NCBI GenBank assembly: GCA_002501205.1 | Contig: DLRW01000037.1 | Coordinates: forward strand, 19,844-83,843 | DNA length: 64,000 nt | Direction of reading: 5' to 3' | DNA from: Flavobacteriales bacterium UBA7878 | GTDB taxonomy: Bacteria; Bacteroidota; Bacteroidia; Flavobacteriales; Schleiferiaceae | Shown here: positions 44,266 to 53,608 of the stretch, piece after piece | How positions within the stretch are numbered: position 1 is the first letter of the stretch | Layout: each line of letters starts with the position of its first letter | Program-made: the position numbers and the translations under genes | The notes under the pieces: generated by a model | Told to the model about the DNA's origin: nothing | Database searches by the model: none | What the model saw: the letters and a program-made list of their open reading frames with translations, nothing else

Positions 44266-46668
44266 ATGCGAAAACTACTCTGCAGTCTGATCTTAATTGT
44301 GGGATCAATAAGCTCGCTTTGGTCCCAAATTGATGGCCGCGTTGTTGGTCCCGATCAAGAAGGTTTGCCTCTGGCCAATGTGGTGCTTTATCAAAATAGT
44401 CAGATTATTGAAGGACTATCTACCGATATGGAAGGTCGATTTAGCCTTTCCGCCTCAGCCGGTGCTTATAAATTGCATATCACTTATGTCGGCATGCAAC
44501 CTGATTCTCTAAACATCAAGGTTCCTGCCTCAGGTCAATTGAAGCTTGGAACGATTGAGCTGAAATCAGCCGCTTCGGTATTTGAGGAAGTTGAAGTAGT
44601 AGCTCAATCCAAAATGATGGAGTTTGAGCAGGATAAGCGTGTTTTTAATGTTGCTAAGGATTTGACATCCGTGGGCAGTAATGCTTCCGATATCCTGAAT
44701 AATCTACCATCCGTAACCGTAGATGTGGAAGGCAATGTTGCTTTACGCGGTTCCAGTAATGTGCGTATTCTTATCAATGGTAAGCCCAGTGGCTTAATTG
44801 GTTCCGACCCGGCATCAGCCCTAAGGCAATTGCAAGGAAATACCATTGAAAAGATTGAGGTAATTACCAATCCCTCTGCGCGTTATGATGCAGAAGGAGA
44901 AGCGGGTATCATCAATATTGTTCTGAAAAAGCAAGATCAAAAGGGTTTCAATGGCAGTTTTGATTTAAGTGGCGGTTATCCTGAACTATATGGGGCCGGG
45001 GCCACCATGAACTACCGCCAGAATCGCCTGAATTTCTTCACCAATATCAGCTTTAATCAGCGTCGTTCCCCAGGTGGAGGTCGTTCGGATCAAAAGTTCT
45101 TTTTACCGGATACCACTTATTCCTTTAGTCGCGATCGCTATCAAAGTCGTGGAGGTTATGATTTTAATTTCCGGGCTGGGATGGACTATTATCTTAGTGA
45201 AAATCAAACTTTAACCGGTTCCTTTTTATACAGCCCTAGTCGGGAAAAGAATTATGTGGATCTGGAATTTGTAGATCGTGATATCAATAATGCTATTGTC
45301 CGTGAAGTAAATCGCCATGATGCGGAAACTGAAACCGAAGAAGTGGTGGAAGGCAATCTATCCTGGCAAAAGACCTTTGGCAATAATAAGGACCACAAAT
45401 GGACGGCAGATTTTCGATATAGCCTTGAAGACGATCGGGAAAACTCACGCATTGAGCAAGATACTTTAGGGCGTCCAGGTACCTTTTTACAGCAAGTGGC
45501 AAACCTGGAATACCAGCGTAGTACCTTGTTTCAAACCGATTATGTACATCCTTTAGGGGAGAAGCGGAGTTATGAATTAGGAGCGCGTTCTACTCTGCGC
45601 GAAATTGAAAACGATTACGAATTAAGTGATCGCGCGGATGATGGTACCTATATTCCGGATCCGGAATTTGACAGCCGCTTCTTGTTTACCGAGAATGTAT
45701 ACGCCGCTTATGGGATTTACAATGGGGCCTATCAAAAGAAGATTACCTATCAATTAGGTCTGCGTGCCGAGATTACGGATTTAACGACTGAGGTGGGCTA
45801 TGGCGATAGTGTTAATCGACGCAATTATGCCAATCTCTTTCCCAGTGCCTTTTTTACCTATTCTTTCAGTCCATTATCGGATCTACAGTTGAGCTACAGT
45901 CGCAGGATCAGTAGACCGGGTTTCCGCACTCTGGCCCCTTTCTTTGGCTTTAGTGATAACCGTAACTTCTTTTCCGGTAATCCGAATGTGAACCCCGAGT
46001 TTACCGACAGCTATGAGGCTGGGTATGTACGCTATTTCGAGAAAGGTAGTTTGTACAGTGGGCTCTATTACCGTCACCGTACCGGAGTAATTGAACGCAT
46101 CACCTTGGTGGAAGAGCGCGATGGTCAAGAGTTTACTCGCTTTTTTCCAATCAATCTGGCAGTACAGGATGCCTATGGAATGGAATTCAATTTTCAGTAT
46201 GATCTGGCTAAATGGTATGAGCTAAATGCCAATTTGAATCTTTTCTATACTCAACTGGTAGGTTCGTATGAGGGTACCGACTTTGGTGCCGATAATGCCT
46301 CCAGTAGCGGACGTTTGGTCAATCGATTTAAGTTTTGGGATAGCGATTTACAGGTGAGCTTTAATATGAATGGGCCTAGCCAGAATGCTCAAACCCGACG
46401 TTTGGGGATTTATACCTTCGATTTGGCCTGGAGCAAGGATTTTATGAAAGGCAATGCCACGGTAACCCTGGCGGTGCGTGACCTCTTTAATAATCGGGTA
46501 CGTCGGTATTATACTTCGGGGCCCATTGCCTCCGGTGGCTATTTCGATACTTTCGGAACTTTCCAATGGCGTCAGCGTCAGATCACCCTTAATTTCAATT
46601 ACCGCATTAATCAGCGTAAATCTCGTCGCCCGGAAGGTAGAGGCGAAATGGATGGCGGAGATTTTTAG
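44266..46668 (+). CDS. TonB-dependent outer membrane receptor (OMP_b-brl type)
   Basis: An 800-residue protein. Signal peptide at 1-20 (ending LWSQ). A carboxypeptidase-regulatory-like beta-sandwich is at about 22-100 (GRVVGPDQEGLPLANVVLY). The plug is at about 110-230 (LNNLPSVTVDVEGNVALRGSSNV, VITNPSARYDAEGEAGIINIVLKK). A long beta-barrel follows and ends with an aromatic-rich strand (ITLNFNYRINQRKSRRP) and a Gly/Glu-rich tail. This matches a Bacteroidota barrel group different from SusC. Substrate unknown; no SusD partner is present. Confidence 0.88.
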   Translation: MRKLLCSLILIVGSISSLWSQIDGRVVGPDQEGLPLANVVLYQNSQIIEGLSTDMEGRFSLSASAGAYKLHITYVGMQPDSLNIKVPASGQLKLGTIELKSAASVFEEVEVVAQSKMMEFEQDKRVFNVAKDLTSVGSNASDILNNLPSVTVDVEGNVALRGSSNVRILINGKPSGLIGSDPASALRQLQGNTIEKIEVITNPSARYDAEGEAGIINIVLKKQDQKGFNGSFDLSGGYPELYGAGATMNYRQNRLNFFTNISFNQRRSPGGGRSDQKFFLPDTTYSFSRDRYQSRGGYDFNFRAGMDYYLSENQTLTGSFLYSPSREKNYVDLEFVDRDINNAIVREVNRHDAETETEEVVEGNLSWQKTFGNNKDHKWTADFRYSLEDDRENSRIEQDTLGRPGTFLQQVANLEYQRSTLFQTDYVHPLGEKRSYELGARSTLREIENDYELSDRADDGTYIPDPEFDSRFLFTENVYAAYGIYNGAYQKKITYQLGLRAEITDLTTEVGYGDSVNRRNYANLFPSAFFTYSFSPLSDLQLSYSRRISRPGFRTLAPFFGFSDNRNFFSGNPNVNPEFTDSYEAGYVRYFEKGSLYSGLYYRHRTGVIERITLVEERDGQEFTRFFPINLAVQDAYGMEFNFQYDLAKWYELNANLNLFYTQLVGSYEGTDFGADNASSSGRLVNRFKFWDSDLQVSFNMNGPSQNAQTRRLGIYTFDLAWSKDFMKGNATVTLAVRDLFNNRVRRYYTSGPIASGGYFDTFGTFQWRQRQITLNFNYRINQRKSRRPEGRGEMDGGDF

Positions 46669-48584
46669 TCGTAAATCAGAATTACCGGACTGTTATTTAC
46701 TTCAAAACCTGATCTGAGACTGAATTCTTCGGCTTCAATTGAACTGGCATCAGAAGGCAATCGATAAACCTGGCTGGGTGTTCGCTTTTCATTGAGGAAG
46801 TACAATTCCTTGTACGTCGATTTTCGTCCATCCGATTTTACCCAGAGTACATAGGCTCTTTGCCCGGTTTCGCGATGACGATAGCGGAAGATGTGCAATT
46901 CCTTTAATTCGGGCTGTTCCTGCTCTACAAAGACAAACTCACCCAAGATTTGCTTCAGGGCCTTCAGCTTATAAAAGGAGGGCTTTGGCCGATGTTTGTT
47001 CCACTTCTCCGCCGTAAGACCACTGCTCATATACTTATTGGGATTGGGTGCATTTACATCGCGAAGCATATAAATAAAGGCCCCATCAATTCCGGAGGCA
47101 TGGGCCAGCAGCATGGAGCGCACCAAATAATTGGCTTGTGCCGCCAAGACTTCCAATGAATCATCGTGGTCGGGCGCCTGAATGGAGCGGGGATTGGTAT
47201 CGTAACCAAATTCGGAAAGGAAAATTTTTTGGGCTGGCAAGTTTGCATTTCGGTATTGCACCAAGGCTTCCAGTCTTTGTTTTAAATGGTCATCCTCGGG
47301 AGGAATTCCATGATCAGCACGATCATCCTGACCACCGGCATCATTGCTGTAATGATGAAAATTGAGGACATCAGCCGGGAAATTGCCTTTGGGCCGACGG
47401 TAAAGGGCCCAGAGACGAATGGCTTCTACATAATTGGTATCTAATCCGGCCAAGCCGCCCATCACAAAGTCCAGATTGGGATCGGCTTGCTTCAATCCAT
47501 AAAGTGGCCCTAAGGTACCGGCATGTCCATCGAAATCGGCACTCAGCATGGCTGCACATTCAAAGGGATGAAAATAACCCTCACGACCGCGCCACCATTT
47601 ATCGGGTTCATTCCAGCTTTCGAGTCCGTCGATGAGCTTTAAACCTGATTTTTGAGCTTGGCCTTTAGCCAGGTTCAGCGTTATAGATTCATGCATTTGA
47701 CTGCCATAGCGAGCCGCATATTGCCATATAAAAGCGGAGTGTTGGCGATAGGCCTGGGGATCATCTGCAGGGAAATCGGAATCTTGAGGTTTATGGTCAA
47801 ATTCAGAGGCCAAGAAGGGTGGACTACCTTGCAAACAGGGATAGCTTTGCAAACCTCGTTTTTTAAGATCGGCGTAGTATTGATCAAAATCCCAATAACC
47901 AGCGGCGGCCGGTGCAAAGCGAATGCCTTCCATTTGAATTTGACCTGCTTTTAGTCCTTCCGGATAATGCCAATCCCAATTGTGATATTCGCGCACTAAA
48001 CCGGCTACGGCTTCTACTTTGGGTCCAGGATCATCGATAAAAGCATTGATACCCATAAACTCTTCCAGGGTCAAGGGAGACCGCAACTGCCGATTTTTCA
48101 AGGGCTGAATTAAAGGAGCCAGTCTTTCGCCATAGAAGTACATTTCACCAATCTCCGCTTGCGGTCCCTTAAAGCGCAATAGAATTAATTCAGACTGGCC
48201 TTTTAATTCGAAGCTACGCCAGCTTTCATAGCGATCGGTACTCTGCTTTAAGGCTAGATTCCAATCAGCAGGGTTTCCCAGGTAAATTTCAAAACTGTCC
48301 TTGCCGGCGCCATCGTAGAAACGCACCGAATCGAGGCGGTACTTTCCATTCAGTTTAATCAGAAGCTCCTGCGGTTGATAGAGTTTTTGATAAGTGGGAT
48401 GGAAGCGTCGATGGGGTTTTAAATTGGCTTTTCCTTCTCGATCAAATAATCTTGGACCTTCATCAAATAGGCCCATCTGTCGCTCCTTTCCAGTCAATTG
48501 AACGATATGTTTTTCTTGAATGGGTATCCATTGAGCCGATAAGCAAGTGCTAAAAAAGAAAAGAAGGAGCAGGAGGTATTTCAT
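46665..48584 (-). CDS. Exported clan GH-A glycoside hydrolase-like protein
   Basis: A 639-residue protein with a signal peptide (about 1-18, ending LSAQ). A beta-sandwich-like N-terminal module (about 60-165) is followed by a TIM barrel (about 175-580). Likely catalytic acids are the Glu in ESWNEPDKWW (acid/base, NEP motif) and the Glu in IFLSEFGYDTNP (nucleophile), the spacing and order seen in clan GH-A. HHYSNDAGGQDD lies between them. The exact GH family and substrate are unknown. It converges with the TonB receptor gene with a four-base overlap. Confidence 0.8.
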   Translation of the reverse strand: MKYLLLLLFFFSTCLSAQWIPIQEKHIVQLTGKERQMGLFDEGPRLFDREGKANLKPHRRFHPTYQKLYQPQELLIKLNGKYRLDSVRFYDGAGKDSFEIYLGNPADWNLALKQSTDRYESWRSFELKGQSELILLRFKGPQAEIGEMYFYGERLAPLIQPLKNRQLRSPLTLEEFMGINAFIDDPGPKVEAVAGLVREYHNWDWHYPEGLKAGQIQMEGIRFAPAAAGYWDFDQYYADLKKRGLQSYPCLQGSPPFLASEFDHKPQDSDFPADDPQAYRQHSAFIWQYAARYGSQMHESITLNLAKGQAQKSGLKLIDGLESWNEPDKWWRGREGYFHPFECAAMLSADFDGHAGTLGPLYGLKQADPNLDFVMGGLAGLDTNYVEAIRLWALYRRPKGNFPADVLNFHHYSNDAGGQDDRADHGIPPEDDHLKQRLEALVQYRNANLPAQKIFLSEFGYDTNPRSIQAPDHDDSLEVLAAQANYLVRSMLLAHASGIDGAFIYMLRDVNAPNPNKYMSSGLTAEKWNKHRPKPSFYKLKALKQILGEFVFVEQEQPELKELHIFRYRHRETGQRAYVLWVKSDGRKSTYKELYFLNEKRTPSQVYRLPSDASSIEAEEFSLRSGFEVNNSPVILIYD

Positions 48585-48604
48585 GTATCTAAGATGCGAA
48601 AAGC

Positions 48605-48635
48605 TATAAAAAAAGCGAACCCGAAGGTTCGCTTT
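48605..48635 (-). terminator. Rho-independent terminator with UUCG tetraloop, end of the PPIase operon
   Basis: On the minus strand, a 10-bp stem (AAAGCGAACC with GGTTCGCTTT) is closed by a C(UUCG)G tetraloop, an extra-stable loop, and followed by a run of T. It lies just after the cyclophilin-FKBP gene and before the glycoside hydrolase gene. Confidence 0.88.
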
Positions 48636-48639
48636 AAAT

Positions 48640-49572
48640 TTATTGAGCGCTTACAAGCTCTACATCAAATATTAGCCAGGCATTAGGAGGAATTACTCCA
48701 CCTGCACCTGAGGCGCCATAGGCCATGTCGGGTGGGATGATTAAAGTGGCTTTGCTACCCACATTTAATAATTGGATTCCCAAATCCCAACCTGGAATTA
48801 CGCGACCAACACCTATCGGGAAGCTAATGGGTTCCCCGCGTTGATGTGAATTGTCGAATACAGTGCCGTCGGTTAAACGACCTTCATAATGCACTGCTAC
48901 CGTCTGACCTTTTTGAGGCTTATCGCCTGATCCTTCGGTGGTAATTTTATAAAAAAGACCACTATCGGTTTTCTCAAAACCTTCGGTTAATTGGGCCATT
49001 TTAGCTTCTTCAGCCTTGCGGGCAGCGGCAGCAATCTCATCTTGCTTTGCCATCCACTCGCTAAATACGGCGGCAGCATCCCAGGCTTCGGCTTCGGCTC
49101 CATGACGGAGAATTTCCACCTTATCCATAGTGTCACCTTGTTTAATGGCATTCACTACTTCCAAGCCTTCTACTACGGAACCAAATACGGTGTGTTTTCC
49201 ATCTAACCAGGGAGTAGCTCCGTGGGTAATGAAAAACTGAGAGCCATTGGTGCCAGGACCAGCATTGGCCATACTTAAAATACCGGGGCGATCGTGGATT
49301 AATTCGGGATGAATTTCATCTACAAATTTATATCCGGGACCTCCGGCACCACTGCCGGATGGGTCGCCACCTTGAATCATGAAATCAGCGATTACGCGGT
49401 GAAAGCTCAAGCCATCGTAATAAGGCTCGTCTTTTCCCTTAGCGCTGTTTTCAATTTTGCCTTCTGCCAATCCTACAAAATTGGCAACTGTGAGTGGAGT
49501 TTTTTCATGTTCCAGCTTTAAGGTAATACTACCTCTGGGGGTGCTGAAACGGGCATAAATACCGTCTTGCAT
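48640..49572 (-). CDS. Cyclophilin-FKBP dual peptidyl-prolyl isomerase, no signal peptide
   Basis: A 310-residue fusion. The cyclophilin part (about 1-160) has FHRVIADFMIQGGDP, SMANAGPGTNGSQFFIT and TVFGSVVEG. A helical Ala/Glu-rich linker follows (about 165-200), then the FKBP part (about 205-310) with VAVHYEGRLTDGTVFDNS, VIPGWDLGIQLLNVGSKATLIIPPDMAYG. It speeds cis-trans isomerisation of proline bonds. There is no signal or lipobox at this start, so it is probably cytoplasmic. It is a paralogue of the next gene upstream, six bases away. Last gene of the nrnA-gldI operon. Confidence 0.93.
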   Translation of the reverse strand: MQDGIYARFSTPRGSITLKLEHEKTPLTVANFVGLAEGKIENSAKGKDEPYYDGLSFHRVIADFMIQGGDPSGSGAGGPGYKFVDEIHPELIHDRPGILSMANAGPGTNGSQFFITHGATPWLDGKHTVFGSVVEGLEVVNAIKQGDTMDKVEILRHGAEAEAWDAAAVFSEWMAKQDEIAAAARKAEEAKMAQLTEGFEKTDSGLFYKITTEGSGDKPQKGQTVAVHYEGRLTDGTVFDNSHQRGEPISFPIGVGRVIPGWDLGIQLLNVGSKATLIIPPDMAYGASGAGGVIPPNAWLIFDVELVSAQ

Positions 49573-49578
49573 CTTTTC

Positions 49579-50703
49579 TTATTTAGCGGACTCAGAGCCG
49601 GCTTCTTTAATGGATACCATTTCTACTTCAAATACCAACCAGCTATCTGGTGGGATTAAGTTACCAGCACCACGGCTGCCATAACCTAAATTAGGAGGAA
49701 TAACCAATTTCCATTTGTCGCCCACTTTCATGCGCACTAAGGCTTCACGCCATCCCTGGATCACCGGGGCATTACGACCTGCCGCTACTGCGAAGGGCTC
49801 GTATTTACGACCGGGGTTAAAACGACCACCTTCTTTGGCTACCGACTCAATGCTGGAGTCGAATAAGGTTCCATCAGGTAACCAACCGGAATAGTTCATT
49901 AATACCATTTGGCCTGGCTCTGGCTTAGGACCGGTACCTTCGGTAAGTACTTCGTAGTATAAACCGGTGCTGGTTTGCTCCATGCCAGCAGTTAATTCTT
50001 CAACCTGCTTTTTAGCGGCAGCTTCTTCTTCCGCTTTGGCAGCTACCATAGCTTCTTTGGCTTCGTTCCAAGCTTTAGGGGCATCATAATCTTTAGCAGA
50101 TCCCTTGCGGATGATCTTTACGGTATTGATCACTACATCGGTATTAGGACGATCTTGACGATTGCGCTCTACTTCAGAGATTTTATCAGCCACATCCTGT
50201 CCGGCTGCCACCTTTCCAAATACATTATAGCCTCCATCGAGGTGAGCAGTATGAGCTACAGTGATAAAGAACTGACTTCCATTGGTGTTAGGGCCTGAGT
50301 TGGCCATAGAGATAACACCTTTATTATGACTTAAGTCCTTGCTGGTTTCTTGTTCGAACTGATATCCGGGGCCACCCATACCAGTACCTTCGGGGTCACC
50401 TCCTTGAATCATAAATTGAGGAATCACACGGTGAAAGATCAAACCATCGTAAAAAGGTTTTCCTTTGAATTGCTCGGCTACCTCGGGGTGATTTCCTTCA
50501 GCTAAAGCCACAAAATTAGCAGTGGTTAAAGGTGCTTTTTCCTCTTCGAGTTTGATTAGGATATCGCCCATATTTGTATTCATGTGGGCATAAACACCGT
50601 CGCTTAATTCTTGCTCTTCGCCATTAATTACCACGGAATTTTGGGAGCTGCAGCTCGACAACAGGCCTCCGATGAGGAATGCGGTCAACCAAAAGTTTCT
50701 CAT
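49579..50703 (-). CDS. Cyclophilin-FKBP dual peptidyl-prolyl isomerase, lipoprotein
   Basis: A 374-residue paralogue of the downstream gene with the same order: cyclophilin (about 35-205; FHRVIPQFMIQGGDPEGTG, SMANSGPNTNGSQFFIT), helical linker (about 215-250), FKBP (about 255-365; VIQGWREALVRMKVGDKWKLVIPP). It begins with a lipoprotein signal (LLSSC, Cys 18), so it should sit in the envelope and help fold exported proteins. Its ATG overlaps the gldI stop by four bases. Confidence 0.93.
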   Translation of the reverse strand: MRNFWLTAFLIGGLLSSCSSQNSVVINGEEQELSDGVYAHMNTNMGDILIKLEEEKAPLTTANFVALAEGNHPEVAEQFKGKPFYDGLIFHRVIPQFMIQGGDPEGTGMGGPGYQFEQETSKDLSHNKGVISMANSGPNTNGSQFFITVAHTAHLDGGYNVFGKVAAGQDVADKISEVERNRQDRPNTDVVINTVKIIRKGSAKDYDAPKAWNEAKEAMVAAKAEEEAAAKKQVEELTAGMEQTSTGLYYEVLTEGTGPKPEPGQMVLMNYSGWLPDGTLFDSSIESVAKEGGRFNPGRKYEPFAVAAGRNAPVIQGWREALVRMKVGDKWKLVIPPNLGYGSRGAGNLIPPDSWLVFEVEMVSIKEAGSESAK

Positions 50704-51260
50704 TTCTGTTGATTTTGATTTTGAATTTCTAAGACTTCTAATTTATATACCAGTGCGGTAAAGGGTGGAACTTTATTTTGATCGCCTGCCACCCCGAAGG
50801 CGCGATGCGAAGGTAAGATAAAGAAGCCCTTATCCCCAACGCGCATCAACTTTAAGGCATCGTGTAATCCGATTTCGGCATCCTCGCGGTCTATGAGCAG
50901 GGATGCGGCTTTACTGCTATCAGATTGGTAAAGTTGACTGCCATTCAGCATAGAGATGCTGAAATAGTAATAAACCAAATCGCCCTCTTTGGCCATCGGC
51001 CCCCGAGCCTCCGTACTATCAATAGAGTAATAAATACCCGTGCCATTGCGCTTAAGGTCCAGGTCGCGGTCTTCAATATAGGCCTCGATGGATTCTATTT
51101 CCTTTTGAAGGAAAGCACGATGGGCCTCAATATTATTTTCCCGGGGATTTTGATGGCGCTCCTGTTTGAGTTCCAGTTTTTGACTGTTTTCCGTTCCGGG
51201 ATGGCAGGCGCTTAGGCTTAGTCCCAGACCCAATAAAAAGTATTTAAACAATGCTTGCAT
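50700..51260 (-). CDS. gldI: Gliding motility lipoprotein GldI (FKBP-like PPIase)
   Basis: A 186-residue lipoprotein (lipobox LSAC, Cys 19) with a helical N-terminal part (about 30-65) and an FKBP-like domain (about 75-180; YYYFSISMLNGSQLYQSD, LHDALKLMRVGDKGFFILPSHRAFG). GldI is needed for gliding in Flavobacterium johnsoniae, where it lies near a DHH phosphoesterase gene as here. Envelope location. Overlaps the nrnA gene end by 17 bases. Confidence 0.88.
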   Translation of the reverse strand: MQALFKYFLLGLGLSLSACHPGTENSQKLELKQERHQNPRENNIEAHRAFLQKEIESIEAYIEDRDLDLKRNGTGIYYSIDSTEARGPMAKEGDLVYYYFSISMLNGSQLYQSDSSKAASLLIDREDAEIGLHDALKLMRVGDKGFFILPSHRAFGVAGDQNKVPPFTALVYKLEVLEIQNQNQQK

Positions 51261-52275
51261 AGCTCTTTAATTCTTCCTGATGCGATTTTAGGCAATCCTT
51301 TAAATAGGCTATGGTATCTTCCATACTGCGATCGGATTTACCTCCGGCTGCATTCTTATGTCCACCGCCTTCAAAGTAGCTGCGGGCAAATTGATTTACA
51401 TCAAAGGATGTTTTACTGCGGAAGCTCAATTTATGGCCACCATCACGGGGAAGGATAAAGGCAGAAAGCTCCATGTTCTCCAGAGAAAGGCCATAGTTTA
51501 CAAAGCCTTCTGTGTCCCCTTTTTGAAAGCCACAGGCATCCAAATCCTTTTGATCCAGATAAAGAATGGTAGTATTAAAGTCTTCCAGAATTTCCATTTG
51601 ATTGAGGGTGCGGCCCAGCAATTGAAAACGGCTGATGCTATTGCTGTCATACACTCTACTGGCCACCTTCTGATTTTCAACTCCCTTTTCTAATAATTGG
51701 GCCGCCACTCGGTGGGTGAGGGGGCTGGTGCTGCTAAAGCGGAAATTCCCGGTATCGGTAGCGATGCCAGTATAGAGGGCTTCTGCCAGATCTTTGCTAA
51801 GTAGCTCGGTCCAGCCCATGGCTTCCAAAAAATGCCAAACCATTTCGCAGGTACTACTCATGGAAGTATCGCTATAGGTCCATTCGCAAAAATCATCCGG
51901 CTGTTGGTGATGATCGATCATCATTTTTTTAGCCTTGCTATGGCGAATCGCTAATTCCATGGGACCGCTACGCGCGGGATTATTATAATCGAGGTGAATA
52001 AGCAATCCGGCATTTTCCAAATAGGTATCCGCTTCTGCTTCCGCCTGATCGTAAAAGAGCACTTCTTCGCTCAGGGTCATCCATTTTAAATTGGCAGCAT
52101 AATCATTGGGCATAATCATTTTCACCTTCAGCCCTAGCTGCATTAAAACCCCACATAGAGCGGTGGCACTTCCAACGGCATCACCATCCGGATTGAAGTG
52201 ATTGGTAACCACAATATCCGGTCTTTCAACCAGGTATTCTTTAAGCTCCGCGCTTAGTCTTTCCAAATTTTGCAT
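51244..52275 (-). CDS. nrnA: Bifunctional oligoribonuclease/PAP phosphatase (DHH-DHHA1)
   Basis: A 343-residue DHH-family phosphoesterase. The metal motifs are TNHFNPDGDAVGSA (motif I), IHLDYN, MMIDHHQQP (DHH) and TGIATDTGNFRFSS. The C-terminal DHHA1 part ends with SYFEGGGHKNAAGG. It degrades nano-RNA and, in several species, dephosphorylates 3'-phosphoadenosine 5'-phosphate. First gene of the operon with gldI and two PPIases. Its -7 box lies four bases before the ATG. Confidence 0.94.
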   Translation of the reverse strand: MQNLERLSAELKEYLVERPDIVVTNHFNPDGDAVGSATALCGVLMQLGLKVKMIMPNDYAANLKWMTLSEEVLFYDQAEAEADTYLENAGLLIHLDYNNPARSGPMELAIRHSKAKKMMIDHHQQPDDFCEWTYSDTSMSSTCEMVWHFLEAMGWTELLSKDLAEALYTGIATDTGNFRFSSTSPLTHRVAAQLLEKGVENQKVASRVYDSNSISRFQLLGRTLNQMEILEDFNTTILYLDQKDLDACGFQKGDTEGFVNYGLSLENMELSAFILPRDGGHKLSFRSKTSFDVNQFARSYFEGGGHKNAAGGKSDRSMEDTIAYLKDCLKSHQEELKSYASIV

Positions 52276-52279
52276 GGCG

Positions 52280-52287
52280 CAAAGATA
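52280..52287 (-). promoter_or_regulatory. -7 box (TATCTTTG) of nrnA, leaderless geometry
   Basis: TATCTTTG on the minus strand is an exact TAnnTTTG match. Only CGCC separates it from the nrnA ATG. Confidence 0.55.
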
Positions 52288-52324
52288 AACGCATTTAATG
52301 GGCAGCGATTAGTATATTGCATGC

Positions 52325-53608
52325 ATGACCAACAAACGAATTCAGTTCGGATGGGCCTTCTATGATTGGGCTAATTCCGTGTACTCGCTGGTAATTGCCA
52401 CGGCCATTTTTCCAATTTATTTTGCAGCAGTAAGCCCGGAAGAGATTACGTTTTTCGGAACTGAATTTGAGAGTACCGCTCTCTATTCGTATTCGCTTTC
52501 TTTCTCTTTCGTTATAGTGGCAATTTTGAGTCCTTTCTTATCCGGTATTGCCGATTACTCGGGTAGTAAGCGCACCTTCTTAAAGGTCTTTGCTTATATG
52601 GGATCTTTTGCTTGTATGGGGCTTTATTTTTTTGATGCCGATAATGTTTATTATGGCATAGGGCTGAGCATAGTAGCCAGTGTTGGTTTTTGGGGCTCCT
52701 TTGTGTTTTACAATGCCTTTTTACCGGAAATTGCCACTCCTGAGGAGCAAGATCGCCTTAGTGCCAGAGGATATACTTTAGGTTATATAGGCTCTTCTTT
52801 GCTATTGATCTTGAATTTGGTGATGATCATTTTTCATGAAAGCTTTGGTTTTGCCGATTCGGGTGCCGCCACTCGATTTAGCTTCCTACTCACCGGTATT
52901 TGGTGGATAGGCTTTGCACAAATCACCTTTAAAAGACTGCCCTATAATGTACATCATCGTAAACCGAAGTCAGATGGTTATATCTGGCAGGGCTTTCGCG
53001 AATTAAAAGCAGTGATGGCCGTAATGAAAGAAGATCCACGCTTGAAGGTATTTCTTTATAGTTTCTTCTTCTTCAGTGTTGGGGTGCAAACTATCATATT
53101 ACTGGCCAGCTTGTTTGGTAGCGAGGAATTAGGTTTGGATAGCAATAGGTTAATTGCTACCATTTTAATTATTCAGTTTGTGGGGATTGGCGGTGCAATT
53201 TTATTTGCTAGGCTTGCTCAGAAAAGAGGTAATATTCTCTCCTTAAAAATCAGCATTGCTATTTGGGCATTGATCTGTGTCCTCGCCTTTTTACTGGATC
53301 GCAATGATCCCTGGGTAGAGTATAAGTTTTACGGGGTGGGCGCCCTGGTAGGTTTGGTAATGGGCGGAATTCAATCGGTTAGCCGCAGTACCTATTCTAA
53401 GCTATTACCCGAGACGCAATCCACGGCTTCCTTCTTTAGCTTTTACGATGTAAGTGAGAAGGTAGCCATCATTTGTGGTACCCTCGTTTATGGCTATTTA
53501 ATTGATATTACCGGAGATATGAAGGCCAGCGCCTTAGCCATGTCGGCCTTCTTTATCATTGGCTTTTTGCAATTGCTACGCTTGCGCAGAAGTGCCTGGG
53601 TTTATTGA
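52325..53608 (+). CDS. UMF1-family MFS transporter
   Basis: A 427-residue membrane protein with about 12 TM segments and the UMF1/Atg22-like opening FGWAFYDWANSVYSLVIATAIFPIYF, plus SGIADYSGSKRTFL and MGGIQSVSRSTYSKLLPE. Members are related to the yeast vacuolar amino acid effluxer Atg22; the bacterial substrate is not known. It stands alone, divergent from nrnA with a 49-base spacer. The 3' end converges with the OB-fold gene with a seven-base overlap. Confidence 0.88.
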   Translation: MTNKRIQFGWAFYDWANSVYSLVIATAIFPIYFAAVSPEEITFFGTEFESTALYSYSLSFSFVIVAILSPFLSGIADYSGSKRTFLKVFAYMGSFACMGLYFFDADNVYYGIGLSIVASVGFWGSFVFYNAFLPEIATPEEQDRLSARGYTLGYIGSSLLLILNLVMIIFHESFGFADSGAATRFSFLLTGIWWIGFAQITFKRLPYNVHHRKPKSDGYIWQGFRELKAVMAVMKEDPRLKVFLYSFFFFSVGVQTIILLASLFGSEELGLDSNRLIATILIIQFVGIGGAILFARLAQKRGNILSLKISIAIWALICVLAFLLDRNDPWVEYKFYGVGALVGLVMGGIQSVSRSTYSKLLPETQSTASFFSFYDVSEKVAIICGTLVYGYLIDITGDMKASALAMSAFFIIGFLQLLRLRRSAWVY

